64,000 nt of DNA from Paenarthrobacter aurescens (GTDB lineage Bacteria > Actinomycetota > Actinomycetes > Actinomycetales > Micrococcaceae), in NCBI RefSeq assembly GCF_025421775.1, contig NZ_JAOEFX010000004.1, forward strand, positions 487,095 through 551,094, given 5' to 3'. A model generated the notes under the pieces. That model was not told the origin of the DNA, ran no database searches, and saw only the letters and a list, made by a program, of their open reading frames with translations. A program made the translations under genes and the position numbers. The first letter of the stretch is position 1, and every line of letters starts with the position of its first letter. Below are positions 24,831 through 34,878 of the stretch, piece by piece.

Positions 24831-24976
24831 TGGAATCCTTAGGAGTGTCCTGTTGGGGGGTGTCCTGGGCGCGTCCGGCTCGGGGGTCCGGGCACGCAGA
24901 ACAGCGCCTCGTGGCGGTATGCCTCATCGGGCGGGGCGGCTGGCTGAAGCCGCTGGGCTTAGTGGTCAGTTTCGAC

Positions 24977-26392
24977 CTATTTGCTGAGATTTGCCAGACG
25001 TTCGGGGCTGAGAAGTTCTTCCAGCTGGGCTGCGGTCAGCAGGCCATGCTCCAGAACAAGCTCTGCCACACCCTTGCCCGTTGCCAGCGCCTCCTGGGCG
25101 ATAGCGGTGGCGGAGGCGTAACCGATGTGGGGGTTCAATGCCGTGACGAGACCGATCGACTGCTCCACGGTAAGCCGTAGCCGTTCGGTGTTTGCGGTGA
25201 TGCCCCGGACGCAGCGTGCCGTAAGGGTGCGGCACGCTGCTTCCAGGTGGGAGATGCTCTTGTGCAGGCTGTGCACAATGATCGGTTCGAAGGCGTTCAG
25301 CTGAAGCTGACCCGCCTCCGCGGCCATGGTGACAGTGACATCGTTGCCGATGACTTCATATGCCACCTGGCTGACCACTTCCGGGATCACCGGATTGATC
25401 TTGCCGGGCATGATCGACGAACCGGACTGGACAGCCGGAAGGTTGATCTCGCCCAATCCCGCGCGCGGTCCGGAGGACAGCAGGCGGAGGTCGTTGCAAA
25501 TCTTGGAGAGTTTCACGGCCACGCGCTTCAAGACACCGGACAGGTGCACAAAGGCTCCAACATCCTGGGTGGCCTCTATGAGGTCGGCGGCGGTGAGGAG
25601 GGGAAGGCCAGTGATTTCGGCCAGGTGCCGGCAGGCGGCTTCGGCGTATCCGGCCGGGGCATTCAGGCCGGTGCCGATGGCCGTGGCACCAAGATTGATC
25701 TCGTGGATCAGCATGTGGGACTCGTCCAGGCGTGCCCGGTCTTCGCCGATGGTCACCGCATAGCCGCCGAACTCCTGGCCCAAAGTCATGGGGACAGCGT
25801 CCTGCAACTGGGTGCGGCCCATCTTCACGACTGTCCGGAACTCGCGGCCCTTTTCGGCGAACGCCAGCTCCAGCTCTTCCAAGGCCAGGAGGAGTTCCTT
25901 CACGGAGAAGATCGTGGCCAGGTTCACCGCCGTCGGGTAGACGTCGTTGGTGGACTGGCTCAGGTTCACATGGTCGTTCGGGTGCAGTTTGGAGTAGTCG
26001 CCCTTGGGGTGGCCCAGGATTTCCAACGCACGGTTGGCGATGACCTCGTTGGCGTTCATGTTGGAGCTGGTGCCGGCGCCGCCCTGGATCACGTCCACCA
26101 TGAACTGCTCGTGGAGCATGCCGTCCATGATGTCCTGGCACGCCTGCTCGATGGCGCCTGCCCGTTCGGCATCCAGGAGGCCGAGTTCGTGGTTGGTGCG
26201 TGCGGCGGCCTGCTTGACCGCAGCCAAACCCCTGACGAGGTGTTTGTTGGTTGAGAGGGGCTGCCCGGTGATGGGGAAATTCTCGATAGCCCGGAGCGTG
26301 TGAACGCCCCAGTAAGCATCCGCAGGAACGTTTCGGTCCCCCAGAAGGTCGTGTTCGGAACGGAGTGGGATTGCCTGATCGACGGTGGTCAT
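24977..26392 (-). CDS. aspA: Aspartate ammonia-lyase
   Basis: A 471-residue aspartase that splits L-aspartate into fumarate and ammonium. Fumarase/aspartase signature GSSIMPGKINPV is complete, with the catalytic Ser in the flexible loop; GGAGTSSNMNANEV, NDHVNLSQSTND and GRTQLQDAVPMTLGQEF are also present. T-N-D and GTSSNMN usages favour aspartase over fumarase. ATG 26392 has an AAGGA ribosome site five bases before it; a longer open frame upstream lies in the asparaginase gene. It is 13 bases after the asparaginase stop, so asparagine would flow to fumarate in two steps. Confidence 0.92.
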   Translation of the reverse strand: MTTVDQAIPLRSEHDLLGDRNVPADAYWGVHTLRAIENFPITGQPLSTNKHLVRGLAAVKQAAARTNHELGLLDAERAGAIEQACQDIMDGMLHEQFMVDVIQGGAGTSSNMNANEVIANRALEILGHPKGDYSKLHPNDHVNLSQSTNDVYPTAVNLATIFSVKELLLALEELELAFAEKGREFRTVVKMGRTQLQDAVPMTLGQEFGGYAVTIGEDRARLDESHMLIHEINLGATAIGTGLNAPAGYAEAACRHLAEITGLPLLTAADLIEATQDVGAFVHLSGVLKRVAVKLSKICNDLRLLSSGPRAGLGEINLPAVQSGSSIMPGKINPVIPEVVSQVAYEVIGNDVTVTMAAEAGQLQLNAFEPIIVHSLHKSISHLEAACRTLTARCVRGITANTERLRLTVEQSIGLVTALNPHIGYASATAIAQEALATGKGVAELVLEHGLLTAAQLEELLSPERLANLSK

Positions 26393-26405
26393 AGCTGTCC
26401 TTGGT

Positions 26406-27425
26406 TTAGTTGCTGAAAATTTGGGCTGCGCGGAGTTCGCCGACCGGAAGGCCGCCACCCAGCACGGGCGGGCTCTGAAGCGTGTCCAAGCTGCCGCCGT
26501 CGACACCCAGTCGGCGAAGAACCTCAACGGTGACGGGCATGCGGGCGCGATCGCCGCCGTCGGAAACCTTGACGGCCAGACCCGTTCCGTCCGGGAGGCC
26601 GACCAGCTGGAGGCCTTCAAATCCGTCCTTCGCGAGGAGGCCCGGTACGGCCCGCATGAGGGCGGTGACGTCGCGGCCCTCTCCGGCCACCATCTCCGGG
26701 AAGCGGCGCATGGCGTGGGCAACTTTGCCTTCGTCAGTGTCTTCATCGGCGGCGGCGAGGCGGCCATAAGCCCTGGCCATGCCGTGCAGCGAGTGCGCGA
26801 AGAGTGGGGTCCCGCAGCCGTCAGTGCTGACTGCGGCCGCTTCCTCGCCGGTGAGGTCCGTGATGGTGTCGCGGACCAGGACCTGTAGCGGGTGCCCGGG
26901 ATGCAGGTACCCCTCCACAGGCCAGCCGTTGATGACGCACACTGCGGTCATGGAAGCGTGCTTGCCGGAGCAGTTCTGCGCGATCTGGGTGGGACCGTTG
27001 CCTGCGCGGAGCCATTCTTCGCGCTCTTCCACTCCATAGGGGAGGTCCGTGCTGTTGCCCAGCGCAGCTTCAGTGAGGCCGTGCAGCTTCAGGATTTCAG
27101 CGGCGCCATCCTGATGCATTTTCGCGCCGGAGTGGCTGGCCGCAGTGAGGGCCAAGAGGTTTTGGGGGATGTCCAAGCCGGCTTTGAGCAGGGCTACGGC
27201 CTGCAACGGCTTCAGGCTTGAGCGCGGGTACATCGGGGCGTCAGGTTCGCCGGCTTCTACGGCGGTGGTGCCGTCTTTGTTGAGCGCGACCAGCGAACCG
27301 TAGTGGATGCTCTCCACCAGGCCGTCGCGGGTTACCTCGACGAGCGGGACGTGAGCGGGGGCTTTGTGCGCTTGGGCCGTGGCTTCGGAGGCGGGCATGG
27401 TGATGGTGTCCTTGGGGGGTGTCAT
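26406..27425 (-). CDS. L-asparaginase (Asparaginase_II family)
   Basis: A 339-residue asparaginase of the Rhizobium etli type, unrelated in fold to E. coli AnsA/AnsB. Characteristic blocks are VEVTRDGLVESIHYGSLVAL, YPRSSLKPLQAVALL, ASHSGAKMH, QNCSGKHASM and STDGCGTPLFA. Two of these are the serine-lysine motifs (SSLK, SGKH) thought to carry the catalysis in this family. It hydrolyses L-asparagine to aspartate and ammonium in the cytoplasm. The ATG overlaps the TGA of the GntR gene (ATGA); ATG 27398 with AAGGA upstream is an alternative start. The product aspartate is used by aspartase, encoded next. Confidence 0.9.
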   Translation of the reverse strand: MTPPKDTITMPASEATAQAHKAPAHVPLVEVTRDGLVESIHYGSLVALNKDGTTAVEAGEPDAPMYPRSSLKPLQAVALLKAGLDIPQNLLALTAASHSGAKMHQDGAAEILKLHGLTEAALGNSTDLPYGVEEREEWLRAGNGPTQIAQNCSGKHASMTAVCVINGWPVEGYLHPGHPLQVLVRDTITDLTGEEAAAVSTDGCGTPLFAHSLHGMARAYGRLAAADEDTDEGKVAHAMRRFPEMVAGEGRDVTALMRAVPGLLAKDGFEGLQLVGLPDGTGLAVKVSDGGDRARMPVTVEVLRRLGVDGGSLDTLQSPPVLGGGLPVGELRAAQIFSN

Positions 27426-28087
27426 TTGCTGAGGATCGTGTCCAGCGCAACGCTGACGGCCTGGAGGTGGGCGGCCATGGCTTTACTTGCGGCTTCGGAG
27501 TCGCCCGCTTCGATCGCGTTGAGCACGGCGACGTGTTCCTCGTCCGAGCGGTGTTGGCGGTCTGCGACGAGGTTCAAGGTTTCGGACTGGTGGGCCAGGG
27601 CCTCGCGGATATCAGAGACCACACTGGCGAACACCCGGTTTCCACTGGCACGGGCGACGGCTGAATGGAAGCTGGCGTCCAGGTTTACCCAGGCTTCGGG
27701 GTCGTTCTCGCTCAGCATTTCCTGGACGATGTCCTTGAGGTGCTCAAGCTCCTCATCGGTCCTTCTTTGGGCGGCGAGGCCGGCAGCCGGGATTTCGATG
27801 TGCGGTCGTGCCTCGTTAAGATCACGCGCACTGTACTGACCCAAGGTAAGGTCGTTAGCGACCTTGTTGGCCACAATGAACGTGCCTTTGCCGGTTTTGG
27901 TCACCGTGAGGCCCAAGGTGTTGCAGGACCTCAGCGCTTCCCTGATGACGGAGCGGCTAACGCCGTACTGACCAGCGAGCGTCGCTTCCGAGCTCAACTT
28001 CGTGCCGATGTCGAACTGCCCGCCCTCGATGGCTCGCCTCAGGGCCGCGAATACCGCTTCCGCTGCGGAAATGCGCGAGATGGGCAT
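27422..28087 (-). CDS. FadR-type GntR regulator of the asparagine operon
   Basis: A 221-residue GntR/FadR regulator. The DNA-binding domain has TKLSSEATLAGQYGVSRSVIREALRSCNTLGL and a GKGTFIV wing; the FCD domain has EIPAAGLAAQRRTDEEL and HSAVARASGN. ATG 28087 with an upstream AGGGTGG gives the normal family length; the open frame continues upstream, but that part overlaps the divergent gene. It is first in the operon with asparaginase, aspartase and permease, so it probably represses all four and senses asparagine or aspartate. A distinct operator from the fucose regulator is expected; a GTCTGACAG repeat lies upstream. Confidence 0.87.
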   Translation of the reverse strand: MPISRISAAEAVFAALRRAIEGGQFDIGTKLSSEATLAGQYGVSRSVIREALRSCNTLGLTVTKTGKGTFIVANKVANDLTLGQYSARDLNEARPHIEIPAAGLAAQRRTDEELEHLKDIVQEMLSENDPEAWVNLDASFHSAVARASGNRVFASVVSDIREALAHQSETLNLVADRQHRSDEEHVAVLNAIEAGDSEAASKAMAAHLQAVSVALDTILSK

Positions 28088-28147
28088 ATGGCCACCCTGG
28101 GGCTCTTGCTGTCCGGCTGTCCGGCTGTCTGACAGGTTCACGCTTCG

Positions 28148-28177
28148 AATATGGCACGGGTCACAAGGGACTGTCAA
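28148..28177 (-). promoter_or_regulatory. Promoter of the asparagine operon
   Basis: On the minus strand TTGACA (28177-28172) and CATATT (28153-28148) are 18 bases apart, about 60 bases before the GntR start. Confidence 0.55.
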
Positions 28178-28277
28178 CGCTGAAAGGCTTGCTTCACGGT
28201 TTGGGGGCTGGTAAGGGCCTTCCGGAACCGCCACCACGGCTTTCTGTCGGGATGAGCCATCCTTGACACAATGGACC

Positions 28278-28784
28278 ATGCTCTTCACCAAAAAGTCCCT
28301 CATGCAGGACGGGTTCACCGGATTCCGACCGCTCGACGAGCTCGACCCCATGAGGATTCCCCAAGGCCCCGGCGTCTTCGCCATCCTGTGCCCCGCGGAT
28401 TTCGACCCCGTATTCCTCAGCAAGAGCACTGCCGGCACGTTCAAGAAGAAGGACCCCTCGCTCAAACGGGAAGCCTTGGAGGCCGAGTGGATTGCGGATG
28501 CTTCCGTGCTGTACCTGGGCAAAGCGGGTGCCGGCAGCCAGGGTAATCGAGGGCTTCGCAAGCAGATCCAGGAATTCTTGGACTACGGCCGCGGACGGCC
28601 AACCGTCGTCTGGGACGCGCGTCTCATCTGGAAATTACGGGATGCCTTGGACCTCATTGTTGCCTGGAAGGAGTTCCCCGCCTCCGAGGTCAATGCCGCC
28701 GAAGCGACCTACCACGCTGATTTTGTTGCGGCGTTCGGGAGGCTTCCGTTCGCCAACCTTGTTCAGGCGCGCTCCAAGAAGTAA
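28278..28784 (+). CDS. GIY-YIG-like protein
   Basis: A 168-residue soluble protein. GPGVFAI at residues 31-36 and VLYLGKAG at 77-84 correspond to the GIY and YIG strands, followed by NRGLRKQIQEFL with a conserved-looking Arg (94), a Glu in NAAEATYHADF and a C-terminal FGRLPFANL that resembles the usual ending of GIY-YIG domains. The segment between the two strands is about 45 residues, longer than the usual 10-11, with a basic loop (TFKKKDPSLKRE). Nuclease function is therefore possible but unproven. ATG 28278 is the first solid start; a TTG at 28263 lies in frame. Confidence 0.55.
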   Translation: MLFTKKSLMQDGFTGFRPLDELDPMRIPQGPGVFAILCPADFDPVFLSKSTAGTFKKKDPSLKREALEAEWIADASVLYLGKAGAGSQGNRGLRKQIQEFLDYGRGRPTVVWDARLIWKLRDALDLIVAWKEFPASEVNAAEATYHADFVAAFGRLPFANLVQARSKK

Positions 28785-28795
28785 AGAGTCAGGCA

Positions 28796-28823
28796 CGACG
28801 GCGGTTGGCGAGTTCCGCCGTCG
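28796..28823 (+). terminator. Hairpin after the GIY-YIG-like gene
   Basis: CGACGGCGG (28796-28804) and CCGCCGTCG (28815-28823) pair perfectly around a ten-base loop, 11 bases after the stop codon. Confidence 0.6.
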
Positions 28824-28862
28824 GCCTCCCGCCCGCTGTGCGTTCGGCGCATAATGGCAACC

Positions 28863-29468
28863 ATGACGGCCAGCAAGCCAGTTGGAATCAAACCGGATGG
28901 GCCTCGCATCACCGTTGAAGTGCCCGTTCTCCGTATCGGCGACGGAGCCTCCGACTATGAGGGCCTGGCCCGGTTCGTTGATGCCCTCCGTAAACCTTCG
29001 GGGTTGCACCTGACACTGCTGCACGTCGGCATTCTCGATGACCTGGCCCAGGACATCGTGGCATGGACCAAAGGAACGGCCAGGCCTGAGCATGTGCTCC
29101 CTGAAGTCGGCAGTTGGTTGACGGAGCTGCCTGTTTTGGCCGGGTTCCTTGGCAAATCGGACCGGCTGATTCCCTTGGGTGGCGGACGGGTCATGGGCCT
29201 GGAGGTGGAGGTTCCGCAAGAAGTCCACGACTACCAGGCGCTCCTGCTGCAGGGTTTGCACGTACTGCTGGACGACCTGGGCCTCGACAACATTGACGAC
29301 TTCATCCTGAGCTCACCCGCTCTTGGCTATAGGTCACCCCGGTGGGTTCCGCATATTGCTGTCGGGAAAGCCCGCACGCGGCACGAACCGGTCGTTGAGA
29401 TTGCTCCCGTTGCCATCGAGTTTGGCGATTCCCGCATCCGGAACCGGAAAGCTCTTCCGTTGCCGTAA
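28863..29468 (+). CDS. 2H phosphoesterase-like protein
   Basis: A 201-residue protein that I tentatively place in the LigT/2H phosphoesterase superfamily. One motif is HLT at residues 49-51 in GLHLTLLHVG. The second is HIA at 164-166 in WVPHIAVGK, where the canonical pattern has Thr or Ser in the third position. The spacing of about 115 residues and the beta-rich surroundings fit the two-lobed fold. Such enzymes act on 2',3'-cyclic phosphates or related bonds, often in RNA metabolism. CATAAT lies seven bases before ATG 28863, suggesting a leaderless or nearly leaderless mRNA. It stands alone. Confidence 0.5.
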   Translation: MTASKPVGIKPDGPRITVEVPVLRIGDGASDYEGLARFVDALRKPSGLHLTLLHVGILDDLAQDIVAWTKGTARPEHVLPEVGSWLTELPVLAGFLGKSDRLIPLGGGRVMGLEVEVPQEVHDYQALLLQGLHVLLDDLGLDNIDDFILSSPALGYRSPRWVPHIAVGKARTRHEPVVEIAPVAIEFGDSRIRNRKALPLP

Positions 29469-29553
29469 CTCTCCGGTTGCACTGACTGAAGCAGAGGAAG
29501 TTCTACAGCCGGTAAAATACGATGTGTCTCCCGTTTCCTACTTGAGGACTTTC

Positions 29554-30015
29554 ATGCAGCCCCGCACCTTGTTCCGTACTGTAGCTTTTGCCGAGGCCGT
29601 GACCTGGACACTGCTGCTGATCGGGTTGTTCCTTAAGTACGTCACGCGCACCACCGACGTTGGGGTGAGCATCGCGGGCGGAATCCACGGCTTCGTGTTC
29701 CTTTGCTACGCAGCGACGGCTGCCTTCACTTGGATCAACCAGAAGTGGACCACCCGTACTGGCCTCCTTGCCATCGGTTCGGCAGTGATCCCTTACGCCA
29801 CCATTCCCATGGAGAAATCGCTCGACCGCCGTGGCCTCCTCACCGGCGGTTGGCGTTTGGCAGCCGGGGGAGAATCACCTCACGGTCTCTTCGAGAAAGC
29901 CCAGGCTTGGGTCTTGCGGAACCCGATCCTCGCCGTTGTCGTAACCCTTGTTGCCGTGGGCGCAGTGTTCAGCTTCCTGCTGTTCATGGGCCCTCCGGGG
30001 ACCTGGTTCTCGTAA
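29554..30015 (+). CDS. DUF3817 membrane protein
   Basis: A 153-residue membrane protein. RTVAFAEAVTWTLLLIGLFLKYV is the DUF3817 signature region, followed by GGIHGFVFLCYAATAAFTW, a helix near residues 70-88, and a last helix VVVTLVAVGAVFSFLLFMG. Between them is a soluble loop (RLAAGGESPHGLFEKAQAW). Function is unknown for the family. ATG 29554 has GAGGA six bases upstream; the open frame extends further left without any better start. A TAAAAT hexamer at about 29512 could be its -10 element. Confidence 0.8.
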   Translation: MQPRTLFRTVAFAEAVTWTLLLIGLFLKYVTRTTDVGVSIAGGIHGFVFLCYAATAAFTWINQKWTTRTGLLAIGSAVIPYATIPMEKSLDRRGLLTGGWRLAAGGESPHGLFEKAQAWVLRNPILAVVVTLVAVGAVFSFLLFMGPPGTWFS

Positions 30016-30037
30016 CCTCCGGCTAGACCCCCGCGGC

Positions 30038-31665
<1,628 letters not shown>

Positions 31666-31775
31666 GACAGGCTCCCCAGCAGCTGTTTGGCGGTGTGCCG
31701 GTCAGTCTAAGCCGGGGCCGGAGCAGGTTTCATGTCAGAAATGGCGGCCTGTGGATAAGCGCCCGCCAAAACGAT

Positions 31776-32153
31776 CTACCCCCGCAGCTTCTCCATATCC
31801 CGGCGGTCCTTCTTGGTGGGCCGTCCGGCGCCGCGGTCGCGCTGGGGGAGGCCGAGCTTGGGGGCGACGGGGCGCGGGGGAGTGTGGTCGGTGAAGCAGT
31901 GTGAGGCGGCTTCGGCCCCGACGCGCTTGGCGATCAGGCGCCGCACCTCGAGGATCCGTTCCCAACCGGATTCGCGGACCCGGATGGTGTCGCCGATGAT
32001 CACGCTTTGCGAAGCCTTCACCGGGTTTCCGTTGATGCGGATGTGCCCGGCACGGCAGGCGGCCGTGGCAGCGGAGCGGGTCTTGTACGCGCGGATCGCC
32101 CACAGCCAGGCGTCGACTCGGACGTTGGCTGGGGAAGAAGAGGGGATGCTCAT
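31776..32153 (-). CDS. S4-domain RNA-binding protein (Hsp15-like)
   Basis: A 125-residue protein with one S4 domain (VRVDAWLWAIRAYKTRSAATAACRAGHIRINGNPVKAS) and a basic tail (PQRDRGAGRPTKKDRRD), like Hsp15, which rescues stalled 50S subunits that carry a peptidyl-tRNA. Length and architecture match; the exact role in actinobacteria is inferred. I chose ATG 32153 because it starts the domain directly. TAGACT lies ten bases upstream, which would leave a leader of only about four bases. The longer frame starting at 32207 would add an unlikely Pro/Arg-rich stretch. The gene is single, and a family B palindrome lies just upstream. Confidence 0.85.
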   Translation of the reverse strand: MSIPSSSPANVRVDAWLWAIRAYKTRSAATAACRAGHIRINGNPVKASQSVIIGDTIRVRESGWERILEVRRLIAKRVGAEAASHCFTDHTPPRPVAPKLGLPQRDRGAGRPTKKDRRDMEKLRG

Positions 32154-32190
32154 GATTGGAACGAGTCTAACCGGGGCAGAGCGGGCTGGC

Positions 32191-32276
32191 GAGAACGCCG
32201 GAATCACGCCGGATCGCCCGAAACACGCGGGATGGTCGGAAAGCTCCGGCGATCCCGCAGCGTTCCAACGATCTCG
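32191..32276. repeat. Dispersed palindromic repeat, family B copy 2
   Basis: Begins GAGAACGCCGGAATCACGCC and ends GCGTTCCAACGATCTCGG-like, matching the copy at 14296-14363 in block order with an extra internal segment. It lies between the S4 gene start and the oxidoreductase stop. Confidence 0.55.
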
Positions 32277-32301
32277 GCTAGGCGGGGCCAGGAGGAACGG
32301 C

Positions 32302-33405
32302 CTAACGCACCGTCACCTCAACCCGTTGCGCCATGTTGTTCCCGATGCCCTGGTAATTCCAGACCTGCTCGGTAGGCTGCAGCGCGCCCGACGTATCCAT
32401 CGCACGGCACCGCAGCACATGCTCGCCGGGGCTGGACACCCACACCATGGACCACGACCGCCACGCGAAATCACCCACAGGTGGATCCAGATGTGCGGGC
32501 ATCCACTCGCCGTCGATCCCCACTTCCACCCGTTCCACCTCGCCGTGTCCGGACCAAGCGCGTCCGTGCAGCATGACAGGACCGGCTTCCACGATCCTTC
32601 GCCGGGTAAAGAACTCAGGGATCCCCGGTGGAACCATCAGGGAGCGCACACGGATATGCGTCACTGGCAGGCCCGGCCCATCGGGGCCCTGCAGATAGTG
32701 GTAGGCGACTGCCTGTTGGAACCCCATGAACCGCGACGTCACGGCCTCGATCGACGTCAACCACTTCACGCTCGCCATGCCGTACCAACCCGGCACCAGC
32801 AGCCGCAAGGGGAACCCGTGCTGGATCGGCAATGGATTGCCGTTCATCGCGTAAACAAGCATGACTTCGGGATGCATGGCCTCGGCGATGGAAAGACTGC
32901 GGGCATAGGGCTCTTCGACGCCGCCCTGGATGCCGTTGTCGGCACCGGTAAAGACAAGTTCGACGGCGTCACTCGCCAAACCTGCCTCCTCCAGAAGGGG
33001 TGCCAAGGGGGTTCCGGTCCACTCGGCCGTGCCCACCGCACCCAGTACCCAGGGCTGGCTCAGGGGTCGCGGTGCCAAGAGTGACCGGCCGTTGCCCGCG
33101 CATTCCAGCGTGACGGGCATGGTGACGGCAGGCCGCGCTTTGATGTCATCGAGGCTCAGTTCAAGGCCACGTTCAAAAGCGCCTCCCAGCCGCAGCCGCC
33201 ACGTCTCGGCGGATACGTGCGGGATGTCGAAGTGGATCAGCAGGTAGTGCAGGCCCGCCGGCGTGATGTCGTCGTGCAGGGCCTCCAGGGGCATGGAATG
33301 GTTCCGCCCGGATAGTTGCAGTTCCTCGTGGGTGAGGGGGCCTTCGGTCGGCTGTCCTGGGGCAGTGGCCTTGGTTGCTCTTTGCTTGACATGGTGCTTG
33401 GACAT
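32302..33405 (-). CDS. Molybdopterin-dependent oxidoreductase, sulfite oxidase family
   Basis: A 367-residue protein with the sulfite-oxidase fold: the molybdenum-binding Cys is in TLECAGNGRS, followed by GAVGTAEWTGTPLAPLLEEAG, GFPLRLLVPGWYGMASVKWL and a C-terminal Ig-like dimerisation domain (GHGEVERVEVGIDGEW, WNYQG). It has no signal peptide and no heme or NAD domain, so it must pass electrons to an unknown acceptor in the cytoplasm. Substrate could be sulfite or another oxyanion or sulfoxide. No molybdopterin-biosynthesis gene is nearby. The start ATG 33405 has no clear ribosome site. Confidence 0.85.
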   Translation of the reverse strand: MSKHHVKQRATKATAPGQPTEGPLTHEELQLSGRNHSMPLEALHDDITPAGLHYLLIHFDIPHVSAETWRLRLGGAFERGLELSLDDIKARPAVTMPVTLECAGNGRSLLAPRPLSQPWVLGAVGTAEWTGTPLAPLLEEAGLASDAVELVFTGADNGIQGGVEEPYARSLSIAEAMHPEVMLVYAMNGNPLPIQHGFPLRLLVPGWYGMASVKWLTSIEAVTSRFMGFQQAVAYHYLQGPDGPGLPVTHIRVRSLMVPPGIPEFFTRRRIVEAGPVMLHGRAWSGHGEVERVEVGIDGEWMPAHLDPPVGDFAWRSWSMVWVSSPGEHVLRCRAMDTSGALQPTEQVWNYQGIGNNMAQRVEVTVR

Positions 33406-33498
33406 GGGACGGCGGCGTTCTACTGGGAGCTAACGCTGCGGAGTGCCGCAGCACTTAGGACAAGGATCACGCCGCGGGCCGAACTCCGTCAATAGCTC

Positions 33499-33559
33499 GT
33501 TGCGAGGCCCGCTCTGCGCTCTAAAGAAAGCCCAAAGTGTGCAAAGCGGGCCGCGCAAC
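33499..33559. repeat. Dispersed 61-bp palindrome, family A copy 2
   Basis: GTTGCGAGGCCCGCTCTGC (33499-33517) pairs with 33541-33559 at 17 of 19 positions; total length 61, equal to copy 1 at 12945-13005, and the left arms agree at 18 of 20 bases. It lies after the aldo/keto reductase stop on the minus strand. Confidence 0.7.
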
Positions 33560-33569
33560 GGAAGGGGGC

Positions 33570-34604
33570 CTACCGGCGTCGCAATTCCGGGTATTCAAGG
33601 TGAGGGGCAACAGTGCCGGCGTCGCGCTCCAGGAAGTTGACTGCGGGTGCCACGATGTCGTCGATTTCGTCCAGGATGGCTTCGCTGAGCACGACGTCTG
33701 TGGCTTTCAGATAGTCGGTGAGGTGTTCTTCGGTGCGCGGCCCGATGACCACACTGGTCACGGCCGGATGATTCAGGGCGAAGGCGACGGCAAGCTGAAT
33801 GAGGGTCAATCCATGCCGGGCCGCGAGCTGGGCCAGGGCGTCAACCGCATGCAGCTTGCCCTGGTTGAACGGCGCGTTGACGTCGAAGCGGCCCGGAACC
33901 GCCGCTGATCGGGAACTTTCCGGCTGGCCGCCGCCGACGCGGTAATCGCCGGACAGCCAGCCGCCGTCGAGGGGTCCGTAGCTCAAAACCCCGACGCCGT
34001 ACTGCTGGGTGATGGGGAAGACGTCACGTTCGTTGGCGCGCACCAAAAGGGAGTAAGGAACCTGGTCAACCACCGGTGGGGTCAGGTGGTTGGTGTTGGC
34101 GATCCACTGGGCCTCAACAAGCTGGGCTGGGCTGAACACGGACGTGCCGTAGTAGAGGATCTTGCCCTGCCGGATGAGGTCGTTCAGCGCAGTGATGGTC
34201 TCCAGGAGATCCGTGGTGTAGTCGGGGCGGTGCGCTTGGTAGAGGTCGATCCTGTCGGTGTTCAACCGCTGCAAGCTGTCCTCCACGGCCCGGACAATCC
34301 ACCGGCGCGAGTTGCCTGCGTGCGCCGGGTTGGAGCCCATCTGACCGTGGAACTTGGTAGCGAGGAAGACTTCGTCGCGGCGGCTGTGGATGGCCTGGCC
34401 CACAACGGTCTCGGCTTCGCCCTGGGAGTAGATGTCCGCGGTGTCGATGCTGGTGATACCGGCGTCGAGGGCTGCTTTGATGATGCGGATGCTGTCGGCG
34501 GGTCCCGTCGGAGCGGCGCCGGTGCCGAAGTTGAGGGTGCCCAGCGTGAGGGGGCTGATCAGGGCGCCAGTGCGTCCAAGCGTTCGTAGCTCGTTGAGGC
34601 TCAT
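33570..34604 (-). CDS. Aldo/keto reductase
   Basis: A 344-residue aldo/keto reductase of the YajO/PdxI-like (AKR11/12) group. It has LGTLNFG near the start, the Asp and Tyr of SIDTADIYSQGEAE, Lys in FLATKFHG, His in LYQAHRPDY, and the NADP-binding end VTSVVIGPRTEEHLTDYL. The substrate is unknown. ATG 34604 is preceded by AGGA at eight bases and gives the standard N-terminus (LNELRTLGRTGALISP); ATG 34658 would add 18 residues without a ribosome site. It stands alone, divergent from a flavin reductase gene, and ends at a family A palindrome. It is not closely similar to the reductase of the fucose cluster. Confidence 0.88.
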   Translation of the reverse strand: MSLNELRTLGRTGALISPLTLGTLNFGTGAAPTGPADSIRIIKAALDAGITSIDTADIYSQGEAETVVGQAIHSRRDEVFLATKFHGQMGSNPAHAGNSRRWIVRAVEDSLQRLNTDRIDLYQAHRPDYTTDLLETITALNDLIRQGKILYYGTSVFSPAQLVEAQWIANTNHLTPPVVDQVPYSLLVRANERDVFPITQQYGVGVLSYGPLDGGWLSGDYRVGGGQPESSRSAAVPGRFDVNAPFNQGKLHAVDALAQLAARHGLTLIQLAVAFALNHPAVTSVVIGPRTEEHLTDYLKATDVVLSEAILDEIDDIVAPAVNFLERDAGTVAPHLEYPELRRR

Positions 34605-34878
34605 GTCGGCTTCCTGTGGTGGGACAGTGCTGAAGTCCAGGCCTGGGTCGGTGGCCATGGATGTTCAATCGAGGCTACACACGGCCGTAGGAGGCATAAA
34701 CGCAAGCGGTAGAACTTCTTCGTTTTTCGTCTTGCGAGGTAATGGAAGAGGCCTTACTTCGCGACACTTCTTGACACGCAGCAACACAAATGTCTTTCGA
34801 ATCAACAAATATTGCCGTAGCCCGAAGCAGGTGAATTATGGGAAAGGAACTCAAGCGACGCACGAAGGGGACAGCAGA

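Noticed and set aside
24132..24842. Long open frame antisense to the permease gene
   Set aside because: It is a shadow of the GC-rich codon pattern of the permease gene; its protein is charged low complexity and matches no family.
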